A stretch of DNA of 6,553 nt from Niastella sp966211305 (GTDB lineage: Bacteria; Bacteroidota; Bacteroidia; Chitinophagales; Chitinophagaceae), in the NCBI GenBank assembly GCA_966211305.1, contig CBIHPC010000316.1, forward strand, positions 1 through 6,553, in the 5' to 3' direction. The notes beneath the pieces are model-generated. The model worked only from the letters and a program-made list of their open reading frames with translations, made no database searches and was not told where the DNA came from. A program made the position numbers and the translations under genes. Positions 1-6,553 of this stretch are shown here, piece after piece; the first letter of the stretch is position 1, and every line of letters begins with the position of its first letter.

Positions 1-2099
1 GTGTTGCCCGGTTTGGTCACTTTTATCAATTCGCGGCCGCCAAGGTCATACACGGTAAGTGTTTGTACTTTTTCATACCCTTTCAGGTACAGCTGGTTGC
101 GTACCGGGTTGGGCGCAATGCCCAGTGCGCTGTTTTCCGCCGCTGCCAGTTGCTGCTCTATGTTCTGCGTAGCCATGCGCGCCGATAAATTACTGGTGAT
201 GGTGAAGTAATTTATGTTGAACCCGCCGGTTGCCGTAGCAATGCCGATAGGGTAAGTACCTGCAGGCAGGGTTACATTATGCGCTACGGTGGTCCAGTTT
301 TGCCAGCCGCCGGTATTGGGAATGGTTACCGAACCGAGTTGCGTAGTGCCGGCGTCTTTTTCCAAACGCAGGGTCATGCCGCTGTTGGGGCTCGCTACAC
401 GATAGATAACGCGGTAGGTGCCTGCAACCGGTATGGTTACGTTGTACGACATCCAGTCGCCGGCTTCTATATACCCTACATTTAAACCGCCGCCCGCATC
501 GGTTGTTGCTTCTGTTTGTACGCCCGCCATATAAGTATAATCTTCCGCCTGTATAACGGTTGAGAATGACGAAGAATTCGTTTCCACTTTCAGTGATGAG
601 GTGGAATCATTGAAGCTGTCGTCGACCAGGCAGGCGTCTTCCCCGGTCTTAACTATTGCGCCTCCGCCAAAATTGTCGTGTTTGTAAAGTGTAACCTTGT
701 AACCGCTATTAACTTTTATCGAGGAAATGTCATCGTTCAAAATACCCAGTGCATTCAGCTGGTTCAGGGTATATGATCCTGCATTCAGTCCCACTGCCGA
801 ACCGCCATAGTTACAATCTTTATAAACGGTTGCCACACCGCCTGAAGTTCCGCCGGGATAACCACCTATAGTAACGGTTGCACGTATGGGCGATGAAGCG
901 TTGATGGTCGACGATTTATCGAACACATCGTCATAACAGAATGAATAGGTAAGGCTGTTCAGGCTGATGTCGGGCTGGTGCCAGAATTTACAGTACCAGT
1001 TATACGGCGACGTTACATAGTATTTCGATTCATCGGCCAGGTCCTGCATAGCGCCGTTGCCAAGGTTGAGATCGATGGCATGGCGATTGATCGCTGCGCA
1101 AACCTGCGCCTGCACCACTTTATCCCACTGGCCGCCGCTGGCCAATACACCACTGCCTTCCATGGCTTCGGTATTGGTGGGTTTGTTGGCTATAATACCA
1201 ACCGCGCCGTCTGAGGTGCGGGTGAACGTAAATACGTTACCTGAAACGCGACCGCTCCAGGTGCCTGCATCGCCGGCGTTGAAGACCAGGTTCTCATTCC
1301 TGTACTTCGCCCAGATGGCATCGATGTACGAACCAAAATAATTGGCCTGCGCACCGCTTTGGAAAGCGCTTGTTTTGGAGGGAAATTTAATAATGCCATT
1401 GGTGGCGTCGTAACAACCGGCAAAGGCGGCGGGCGCCTGTGCCTGCCATTGCGCCAGGATCTGCGCGTGTGTTTTTATTTCACCTGCTTTTTTGTAGAAC
1501 CCGTTGTTGCCCCATACTTCAAGCCCCATGGGATATTGGTACGAGTCGACCCTTGTCGTATTGGCCCATAAGCCATTGGCGGCGTTGGTGAGCTCAATCA
1601 TTTCGAACCGGATGCCCTGGTTGGGATCGGTAGGGTTGGCGAGGTTGGGGGCCGCATAACCGCTGGGCGCACCCGACGCGCCAAAGAAGTACAGGAATAA
1701 TTGTGAATTGAACGAGATCAATATGCGGCAGCCTGCGATGCCGGGCATATTGATGGTTTTGTTGGGGATCTCGCTCAGTTTTGCAAAACAGTTGGCATAA
1801 CGGCCATTGCCGCCCGGTCCCTGGTTGCCGCCGATTACCGGTCCTGCCACTGTGTTGTCTGAAGCGCTCATCGGCCGCACCGCGCCTGTTTTGGTATCTA
1901 TCCACACATGATTGTCGTTGATGATACCAACCACTGCCACATAAACATTGGCATCGCTGAAAGCCGAATTGTTTTTGAATGTAAAGGGTACAACCGGCTG
2001 GCTCCATGAATTGCCGGCAAAGAGAAAGGAAAATAGTACAAGTGCCAGCCGGCGGCCTGTACATACTGCTTTGAGTAGAAAAGGTTTCGTCGTTTTCAT
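1..2099 (-). CDS. Secreted GH64 beta-1,3-glucanase with beta/gamma-crystallin, CBM6 and T9SS sorting domains (3' end outside window)
   Basis: The frame stays open for 699 codons from ATG at 2099 to the window edge, with no stop. Residues 1-33 are a signal peptide (basic start, hydrophobic 18-28, likely cut at SWS|Q). Residues ~35-390 match glycoside hydrolase family 64, thaumatin-like enzymes that cut beta-1,3-glucan and typically release laminaripentaose. Glu169 (in IELT) and Asp185 (in RVDSYQYP) are 16 residues apart, the same spacing as the acid/base pair Glu154/Asp170 of the Streptomyces matensis enzyme. Residues ~423-505 form two beta/gamma-crystallin Greek keys, each with a calcium motif (NDDISS 455-460, NDSTSS 497-502). 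Residues ~515-633 are a CBM6 (QAEDY start, EAGDW 545-549, W599, W602, FNINYF near the end). From ~658 a T9SS type A sorting domain begins (APNPVRNQLYLKG, TVYDLGG). About 30 residues should be missing. Substrate is inferred from family. It probably has its own promoter, since 194 bases separate it from the gene upstream. Confidence 0.93.
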   Translation of the reverse strand, partial: MKTTKPFLLKAVCTGRRLALVLFSFLFAGNSWSQPVVPFTFKNNSAFSDANVYVAVVGIINDNHVWIDTKTGAVRPMSASDNTVAGPVIGGNQGPGGNGRYANCFAKLSEIPNKTINMPGIAGCRILISFNSQLFLYFFGASGAPSGYAAPNLANPTDPNQGIRFEMIELTNAANGLWANTTRVDSYQYPMGLEVWGNNGFYKKAGEIKTHAQILAQWQAQAPAAFAGCYDATNGIIKFPSKTSAFQSGAQANYFGSYIDAIWAKYRNENLVFNAGDAGTWSGRVSGNVFTFTRTSDGAVGIIANKPTNTEAMEGSGVLASGGQWDKVVQAQVCAAINRHAIDLNLGNGAMQDLADESKYYVTSPYNWYCKFWHQPDISLNSLTYSFCYDDVFDKSSTINASSPIRATVTIGGYPGGTSGGVATVYKDCNYGGSAVGLNAGSYTLNQLNALGILNDDISSIKVNSGYKVTLYKHDNFGGGAIVKTGEDACLVDDSFNDSTSSLKVETNSSSFSTVIQAEDYTYMAGVQTEATTDAGGGLNVGYIEAGDWMSYNVTIPVAGTYRVIYRVASPNSGMTLRLEKDAGTTQLGSVTIPNTGGWQNWTTVAHNVTLPAGTYPIGIATATGGFNINYFTITSNLSARMATQNIEQQLAAAENSALGIAPNPVRNQLYLKGYEKVQTLTVYDLGGRELIKVTKPGN

Positions 2100-2130
2100 A
2101 AAGAAATGTTAGTTAAACGGATAATAAGCA

Positions 2131-2160
2131 CGAATTTAACCCTATTTGCAGCGGCAAGTT
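2131..2160 (-). promoter_or_regulatory. Weak promoter candidate for the GH64 gene
   Basis: On the minus strand TAAATTCG (2138-2131) has one mismatch to the Bacteroidota -7 element TAnnTTTG and lies about 31 bases before the start codon. A CTTG at 2158-2155 could serve as the -33 element, but the 16-base spacer is shorter than the usual 19-21. The 2100-2293 gap otherwise shows no gene, no Shine-Dalgarno and no convincing terminator; only a short TTGC/GCAA stem is present around 2145-2157. Confidence 0.25.
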
Positions 2161-2259
2161 TTCTTGTGGAAAAGTATATGGCGAAGTGTGCTAAGGTGAG
2201 CTTACAGATGGCTTTCGATATATAGGTAACGGTAATATGTGTGCTAAATCAGCTTGCCC

Positions 2260-2274
2260 ATTCACGATTCACGA
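2260..2274. repeat. Short tandem heptamer repeat, (ATTCACG)x2 plus one base
   Basis: Two exact copies of ATTCACG followed by a further A lie 20 bases past the stop codon of the lipoprotein gene, in the gap before the GH64 gene. There is no hairpin with a T-run, so it is not an intrinsic terminator. It may be chance or a small member of a dispersed intergenic repeat family. Confidence 0.5.
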
Positions 2275-2293
2275 AGCGCGGCCCACCCATCCA

Positions 2294-3544
2294 TTAGTTC
2301 GTTAGCTTATAAATAGCAGGCACTTCCAGTCCTTCGATCTTTGCAGCCTTGGTAGCAGTGGCCGTTAACGGATCAACGGCATAAATGCGCGATTCACCGG
2401 CGATAGTGGAAGTAACGGATACATATACTTTTCCATCCTCTAACAATCCCTGCGATCCATACTGCCCGCCATGATCGGGTATGTCGGTCACTATTTTAAC
2501 CGTTTTATTGTTCAGGTCAATAATGGCTACCTGGCAAATAGGGTTTTCTACGTCGAAGGTACCCCAGCCAATCGCTGTATCTGTGCCTGCTTTTTGCATC
2601 CTGGCCACCAGCAAACCGCTGCCGGCATAGGTTGCTGACAATAGTTTGGCGCCGCCTGAAGCGGTTTCCACATCAAAGAACCAGGAAGGGTCGAAGGATG
2701 TTTGCCCGCTATTGATGCGCAGGATGCCCGATTTTTTTGTTGCCTGCGTATAACCAGACGACAGCGAACAGGGTGAGAACGTATAAATATCACCGTTTTC
2801 CGTTTTTATCATATTCACCTGGTTGCCGTAATAACCGATAGGGCCGGTGCGGGTATCTTTTATGATCGCAATGGAATCCAGCTCGGGATAAGAATAAATG
2901 GCAACATAGGCTGTATCGGTAAGGTCGGTGCTCCAGCTTACGCCGTCGAGCGGGTAGAAAGAAACATACATTTTGTTATCATTTACCACAATGGAGGTTG
3001 GCCATTTGTTCAGCACATCCGATGGATCGCGCATGTATAAGGGCGTCAGTTTCTTTTTCTTTATCCTGATGTTACGGGTATCTATCAGTTGGAGCTGGCA
3101 ATCGTAGCTGCCGCCGCCCCAGGGCGCGCCAATAGCAATAAGGGTGCTGTCGTCGCCCTTGCCGAAGCAGTCCATTCGTTCAAAGGAGATCCTGCCTTTT
3201 TCGTACAGGTGGCCGCCTTCGGCCAGTCCGTAACCAATGCCTACGTTGTTTGTGCCATAGCTAAAGCTCATGACCGTATTACCGGTGGTGCCAAAATAAC
3301 ACCAGGCCAGTTGTTCGATGCCGTTACCGGTTGACGATATGGTTTGATAACCCGTGCTGATGCTATTGGCGGTAAGAAGGTAATCGGTAGTGCTGTTACC
3401 GCTTCCCTGGGTACGCAGGGCCAGAACGTAGTTACCGCCTTCCTGCAAGAACTTCTTTTTTTCTTTATAACAACCGCTCAGCATAAGGGCTGCGGTTAAA
3501 AAGAACAAAAATGAGCGCGTATATTTTGAGTTTCGATTGAACAT
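2294..3544 (-). CDS. DUF4374 family outer-membrane lipoprotein, XusB-like (probable siderophore-binding partner of the adjacent receptor)
   Basis: This 416-residue protein begins with a lipoprotein signal: basic residues, a hydrophobic stretch (11-22) and the lipobox LSGC with the lipidated Cys25. The rest has beta-propeller-like character, with repeated short strands of the type KMYVSFYP, DIYTFSPCS and KVYVSVTS. The overall pattern (YLLTANSIS near 55-63, GDIYTFSP at 251-258, a late GKVYVSVT, then IYAVDPLTATATKA at 387-400) matches my memory of DUF4374 proteins, including XusB of Bacteroides thetaiotaomicron, a surface lipoprotein that binds ferric enterobactin and works with the receptor XusA. 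It starts 27 bases after the receptor stop, so the two are probably co-transcribed. Residues after Cys25 are YKEKKK, not the acidic surface-export signal usual in this phylum. No Shine-Dalgarno is present. The ligand cannot be read from the sequence. Family call is fairly secure; siderophore role is inferred. Confidence 0.82.
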   Translation of the reverse strand: MFNRNSKYTRSFLFFLTAALMLSGCYKEKKKFLQEGGNYVLALRTQGSGNSTTDYLLTANSISTGYQTISSTGNGIEQLAWCYFGTTGNTVMSFSYGTNNVGIGYGLAEGGHLYEKGRISFERMDCFGKGDDSTLIAIGAPWGGGSYDCQLQLIDTRNIRIKKKKLTPLYMRDPSDVLNKWPTSIVVNDNKMYVSFYPLDGVSWSTDLTDTAYVAIYSYPELDSIAIIKDTRTGPIGYYGNQVNMIKTENGDIYTFSPCSLSSGYTQATKKSGILRINSGQTSFDPSWFFDVETASGGAKLLSATYAGSGLLVARMQKAGTDTAIGWGTFDVENPICQVAIIDLNNKTVKIVTDIPDHGGQYGSQGLLEDGKVYVSVTSTIAGESRIYAVDPLTATATKAAKIEGLEVPAIYKLTN

Positions 3545-3571
3545 GGTGAAAGACTTTGCTTTGAAAAAAAA

Positions 3572-5929
3572 TTAGTTATGTAAAAAGTATCTCAGCTTTA
3601 CATTGAATGCGCGGCCGGGTTTCTGCAACCTGAAATTGTCGTATACTTTTACATTGCCTATGTTGGCGCATTGTACGGCAATATTGTACCTGCCATTCTG
3701 CAGGGACCAGGTTACTGTTGCGTCCTGCGTGAATTGTTGCGGAATGATGAATTTGCTTTCTGTGCTTCCCTGGCTTGGCCAGAAGAGATAAAACTTCTCG
3801 GTAAAATTCCCGCCTATGCCAATGGTAAGCGCATCATGGTCATAGAATGCTTTTTTAAACCGGTATGCTGCATCGAAGCTGCCAAACAAATATGGCATGT
3901 TCGGTAAACGGTCCCAGTAAATATAGTTAGGAAGGCCCTGCTCATATGTTTTTATGTTCAGGGTATTCTGGTAAGTGCTGTTTACTTCAAGCGTTAAGGC
4001 ATCGTTGTACGTATAGCGTACGCCCCATTCAACACCGGATGTTCGTACGCTGTCGAGGTTCGAATACCGGCTGGTCTGTCCGTCTGATTCAAGCCTGATG
4101 AAATCGCCCGATTTGCGGTACAGATAATTCACTTCGCCTTCGAATTTGTGTTTGCCAAAAGTTTTTGCCAGTGACAAACCAACGTTGATGTTATGACTGT
4201 GCTCGGGTTTTAAGTAAGGATTGTTTTGTAACAGCAATCCGTTGCCGAACATTTCTTCGCCCTCGGGCAAACGCCACGTGCTTTCATAGGAAGCTTTTAC
4301 CTGTGCAAACGGGAAGATGAACCAGGTAGCGGCAACGCCATAGCCCGATTTGTTATAACTGCTGCTCATACTTTCATGCGTTCCCCATTCTGCTTCAACC
4401 GTGCTGGCCCGCATGCTGAAGAGCTTGGTGAACACCGTTGCGGAAAACCGGTTGTTCATGGTGGCATATTTATAAGCCAAACCGGTTACATGCTTCGATA
4501 AGGTGTTGGGCTCGCTGAAGGGAATAGGATCTACGGCGATGGGGTCTTCCCCTTTTCGGCGGGCATACGAATAATTATGGTTCAGACTAAAGCTATGCTG
4601 TTTATTGATTTCGTAAGTAAAGTTAACATTAGCAAGCGCGTTGCGGTCGTTGAACCTGAATTTCGTTTTGTAGTACGAGATCTCGCCCGAGTTGCTGCCG
4701 AATGTTTTTACGGTGTAATTGCCGTACCAGTCGTACTTGCGGGAACTGGTATCGGTAATGCCTGTTTTCACAAAGCTCATGTTGGCATTGGCCAGTACCG
4801 TTAGCCCTTTTATAAACAGGTTCTCTTTTTTAAACTTGAAGGTAGGAATAAGTGATTCGCTGCTGTTGAATACATGGCCGGCCACCAGGTCCATGTTCAT
4901 ACCGGTTTGCACTTCCTTTCTGTTTTCGGCCACAATCAGGCCAAACAACAGCTTGTCGGCAAATTTCCTGTTTACAAAGCCGGCTTCAACCTGGCTCATA
5001 TGAGAGCGGTAGGCATCATGAAATCTTTTTATTTTTACCGGTTCGCCATAAATGCCGGTTTGGGCATCGGGTATTTGTACGTTTATTTTATAGTTGTTGT
5101 CGGAATAATTATAGAAACCATTCACGTTAACGGTAAAACCGTTATTGAAAGTATAGCGTGAATTTAAAGCGGCGCGGTGGGTATTGAATGAACCGGTGCT
5201 GTACGAAGCGTCGAGGTACTGTTTTATTTTCTGGTTGGTGATTACGTTAACGGCCCCGCCTAAAGCATCGGTACCTAAAGAAATTGGTACCACGCCTTTG
5301 TATACTTCAATTCTTTCGGCCATATTGATGGGCAGGTTGTTCAGCGACAGGGCAGAACCGAAATTATCCATCGGCATGCCGTCTAAAAAAAAGCGCACCT
5401 GTTTGCCGGTAAAACCGTTCAGGGAGAATGAGTAGTTAGAACCCAGTCCGCCTTCTTCCCTGATCTTGATACCGGTTGTATGGTTCAGTACCTGGTTGAT
5501 GTCTTTGGGTGTATTGTGGAGCCGGGTAGCGTCGATAGCAGTTACCGTATAGGCCTGTTGCTTTACCGCACGCAGGTCCGATTTTCCGGTAACCGTAACA
5601 TTGGTCAATTGTTTGTTGGCGACTTTCAGCAAAACAACAGGCTGGGTGGCTTTGCCGCCGTTCACTTTTACGGTATGCGTTACCGGTTCATGCCCAATAA
5701 GGGTGATAACCAGCTCATAGGAACCGGGTTGCAGGTTGGCAATGCGGAAAATGCCATGGTCATCGGTAGTAACGGTTATTTGTTTGGCAGCAAGCAGAAC
5801 GGAAGCTGCCGGTGCAGGTTTGCCATCGGCGTTCAGTACCACACCTTTAATGGAACCTGTGTTTTCCTGTGCTGTTGCGGTAAGCGCCATCCAACTGCAC
5901 AGGAGTAAAAAAGCTACAATTTTGTTCAT
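3572..5929 (-). CDS. TonB-dependent outer-membrane receptor with CarboxypepD_reg-like N-terminal domain, XusA-like
   Basis: This 785-residue receptor imports a ligand across the outer membrane using TonB energy. Residues 1-20 are a signal peptide, probably cut at ATA|Q. Residues ~25-101 form a CarboxypepD_reg-like domain (GSIKGVVLNADGKPAPAASV, then a GIFRIANLQPGSYEL segment), common in Bacteroidota receptors. A TonB-box-like NVTVTG stretch follows at ~110-115. The plug covers ~120-232 and has the classic signatures: a TTGIKIRE region, SLNGFTGKQVRFFLDGMPM, RIEVYKGVVPISLGTDALGG and AVNVITN. The remainder is a beta-barrel of alternating aromatic strands, ending in LRYFLHN. Length is normal for siderophore-type receptors and much shorter than SusC sugar receptors, and the next gene is not SusD, so glycan import is unlikely. 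With the DUF4374 gene 27 bases downstream the pair resembles XusAB. I found no clear Fur box upstream. Receptor call is certain; substrate is inferred. Confidence 0.95.
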   Translation of the reverse strand: MNKIVAFLLLCSWMALTATAQENTGSIKGVVLNADGKPAPAASVLLAAKQITVTTDDHGIFRIANLQPGSYELVITLIGHEPVTHTVKVNGGKATQPVVLLKVANKQLTNVTVTGKSDLRAVKQQAYTVTAIDATRLHNTPKDINQVLNHTTGIKIREEGGLGSNYSFSLNGFTGKQVRFFLDGMPMDNFGSALSLNNLPINMAERIEVYKGVVPISLGTDALGGAVNVITNQKIKQYLDASYSTGSFNTHRAALNSRYTFNNGFTVNVNGFYNYSDNNYKINVQIPDAQTGIYGEPVKIKRFHDAYRSHMSQVEAGFVNRKFADKLLFGLIVAENRKEVQTGMNMDLVAGHVFNSSESLIPTFKFKKENLFIKGLTVLANANMSFVKTGITDTSSRKYDWYGNYTVKTFGSNSGEISYYKTKFRFNDRNALANVNFTYEINKQHSFSLNHNYSYARRKGEDPIAVDPIPFSEPNTLSKHVTGLAYKYATMNNRFSATVFTKLFSMRASTVEAEWGTHESMSSSYNKSGYGVAATWFIFPFAQVKASYESTWRLPEGEEMFGNGLLLQNNPYLKPEHSHNINVGLSLAKTFGKHKFEGEVNYLYRKSGDFIRLESDGQTSRYSNLDSVRTSGVEWGVRYTYNDALTLEVNSTYQNTLNIKTYEQGLPNYIYWDRLPNMPYLFGSFDAAYRFKKAFYDHDALTIGIGGNFTEKFYLFWPSQGSTESKFIIPQQFTQDATVTWSLQNGRYNIAVQCANIGNVKVYDNFRLQKPGRAFNVKLRYFLHN

Positions 5930-5930
5930 A

Positions 5931-5984
5931 ATGAATGCTCAGACTTTGGTTACTGTAAATCGGCGCGAAAGTATTGGCATTCAT
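5931..5984 (-). repeat. 8-bp inverted repeat in the leader/promoter region of the receptor gene
   Basis: ATGAATGC (5931-5938) and GCATTCAT (5977-5984) are perfect inverted copies separated by 38 bases, the first starting directly next to the receptor start codon. A possible -7 promoter element, TACTTTCG on the minus strand (5973-5966, one mismatch to TAnnTTTG), lies between the arms. No TTTG is seen at the expected distance upstream. If transcribed, the arms could pair and hide the start region. They could also be two operator half-sites, although the wide spacing makes a single dimer site less likely. Confidence 0.35.
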
Positions 5985-6524
5985 GGTAAATGAGGATAGC
6001 GATCGGGAAATTCGTTTACGAAAGCCGTAAAAGCATTAGAGAGCATGTGGGTGGTGGCAAGGTGGAGTTTGAGAACGCATGGGGGCGTGATGCTCGCCTG
6101 TTTGGGTAAGCGCAGCGTTTTCAACCTGCGGCCTGGTGTATTAATAACGATCAGGACAGTGCAGGATGCCGCAGGGATAAAAATAAGGGTACGGATCATA
6201 CAAATCAGGAAAACGGTGTAATTAAAAACGGGACATTGTGGTGAAAAGGGATTAGGGACAGAAAATTAAATCTTCCAAAGGTGTGAACATGGGGTGATCC
6301 AGATAGCCGGGTTGCTATTTTCCCTACTGCAAACCAAATCTCAACCGGATGAGATATTCAAAACAGAGTTGCCAGCTTTCTTAGGTTCGTGGATCTATCC
6401 TGGTTTTTCAATAATTTCTTTTTTTTAAGAATCTATCGCTGACGTAAGAGGATACATGTAAGTTACGACAAAATTTAATACAACAAAAAAATAGCATATG
6501 AAATAATGTTGACGTTAGTATCTT

Positions 6525-6538
6525 TTGATTTTGATCAA
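6525..6538. promoter_or_regulatory. Exact FNR/Crp-Fnr-type palindrome TTGATTTTGATCAA
   Basis: The sequence is TTGAT-N4-ATCAA, an exact match to the consensus known for E. coli FNR and related Crp/Fnr regulators, with all ten specified bases present. An overlapping perfect palindrome TTTGATCAAA lies at 6530-6539. It sits in an AT-rich stretch about 600 bases from the receptor start, so any target gene is more likely to the right of the window. Whether Bacteroidota regulators of this family use the same consensus in this organism is not shown by the sequence. Confidence 0.4.
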
Positions 6539-6553
6539 ACTATAAGAGTTGTT

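Larger units (their letters stand above)
5930..6553. other. Intergenic region upstream of the receptor operon, no convincing gene
   Basis: About 620 bases hold only short open frames with no recognisable domain. The part nearest the receptor has ordinary base composition. From about 6400 onward it turns strongly AT-rich, with a run of T at 6419-6426, the palindrome TACATGTA (6453-6460), related 9-mers TGACGTAAG (6440-6448) and TGACGTTAG (6510-6518), and an FNR-type site. This suggests the control region of another gene beyond the right edge, possibly divergent. No tRNA, rRNA or insertion-sequence ends were recognised. Confidence 0.6.

Noticed and set aside
1594..2064. 156-residue minus-strand open frame
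   Set aside because: It overlaps the GH64 gene in another frame, is rich in Arg, Gln and Cys without domain character, and the GH64 frame gives clear domain matches over the same bases.
2145..2160. Possible terminator hairpin after the lipoprotein gene
   Set aside because: The stem TTGC/GCAA is only about four pairs, no T-run follows on the minus strand, and it lies about 135 bases past the stop.
3564..3571. Eight-base A tract between receptor and lipoprotein genes as a phase-variation site
   Set aside because: It lies outside both reading frames and is not placed between promoter elements, so slippage would not obviously switch either gene.
5480..5908. 142-residue plus-strand open frame
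   Set aside because: It is antisense to the N-terminal and plug domains of the receptor, whose family signatures are unmistakable.
3572..5929. Interpretation of the receptor as SusC of a glucan utilisation locus, given the nearby glucanase
   Set aside because: At 785 residues it is shorter than SusC proteins, and no SusD-like lipoprotein is present; the partner gene is of DUF4374 type.
5981..6199. 72-residue minus-strand open frame just upstream of the receptor (begins MIRTLIFIPAASC)
   Set aside because: It has a lipobox-like AASC near the start but no recognisable domain, uneven composition, and overlaps the receptor's likely promoter and the distal inverted-repeat arm. Conservation in relatives would be needed to revive it.
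6270..6428. 52-codon plus-strand open stretch, GTG possible at 6294, ending in IISFF
   Set aside because: It has no ATG start, no known motif and runs into the poly-T tract. It may be chance or a decayed fragment of a mobile element, but I could not recognise one.
6416..6431. TTCTT/AAGAA hairpin around the poly-T tract as an intrinsic terminator
   Set aside because: The stem is five A-T-rich pairs with the T-run as its loop, and no gene ends beside it.

Overview
The window looks like chromosomal DNA of a Bacteroidota bacterium, most likely a soil or rhizosphere member of the Chitinophagaceae. The evidence is a type IX secretion (T9SS) C-terminal sorting domain, a TonB-dependent receptor with an N-terminal CarboxypepD_reg-like domain, a DUF4374-type lipoprotein, and the absence of Shine-Dalgarno sequences before any of the three genes. 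The family assignment is inference. All three genes lie on the minus strand, so transcription runs from right to left.

Layout in the direction of transcription: (1) 6553-5930 is about 620 bases without a convincing gene. Its right end is AT-rich and carries an exact FNR-type palindrome, and the leader next to the receptor gene carries an 8-bp inverted repeat. (2) 5929-3572 encodes an outer-membrane TonB-dependent receptor. (3) 3544-2294, only 27 bases further on, encodes a DUF4374 lipoprotein. Together (2) and (3) resemble the XusA-XusB xenosiderophore uptake pair of Bacteroides, but no PepSY (XusC-like) gene follows. (4) 2293-2100 is an intergenic gap with a short heptamer repeat and a weak promoter candidate. 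(5) 2099-1 is the largest point of interest: a secreted GH64 beta-1,3-glucanase with a two-repeat beta/gamma-crystallin domain, a CBM6 module and a T9SS sorting domain. It runs off the left edge with no stop codon, so a stop-to-stop ORF search misses it and shows only shadow frames there.

The receptor and lipoprotein probably form one operon that captures an iron chelate (or similar ligand) at the cell surface and imports it. The glucanase is probably a separate transcription unit whose product is exported through T9SS and attacks beta-1,3-glucan, such as fungal wall glucan, curdlan or laminarin. A joint role in feeding on fungi (wall glucan plus iron chelates) is a plausible hypothesis only. 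I see no RNA gene, CRISPR array, intact insertion sequence or clear intrinsic terminator.
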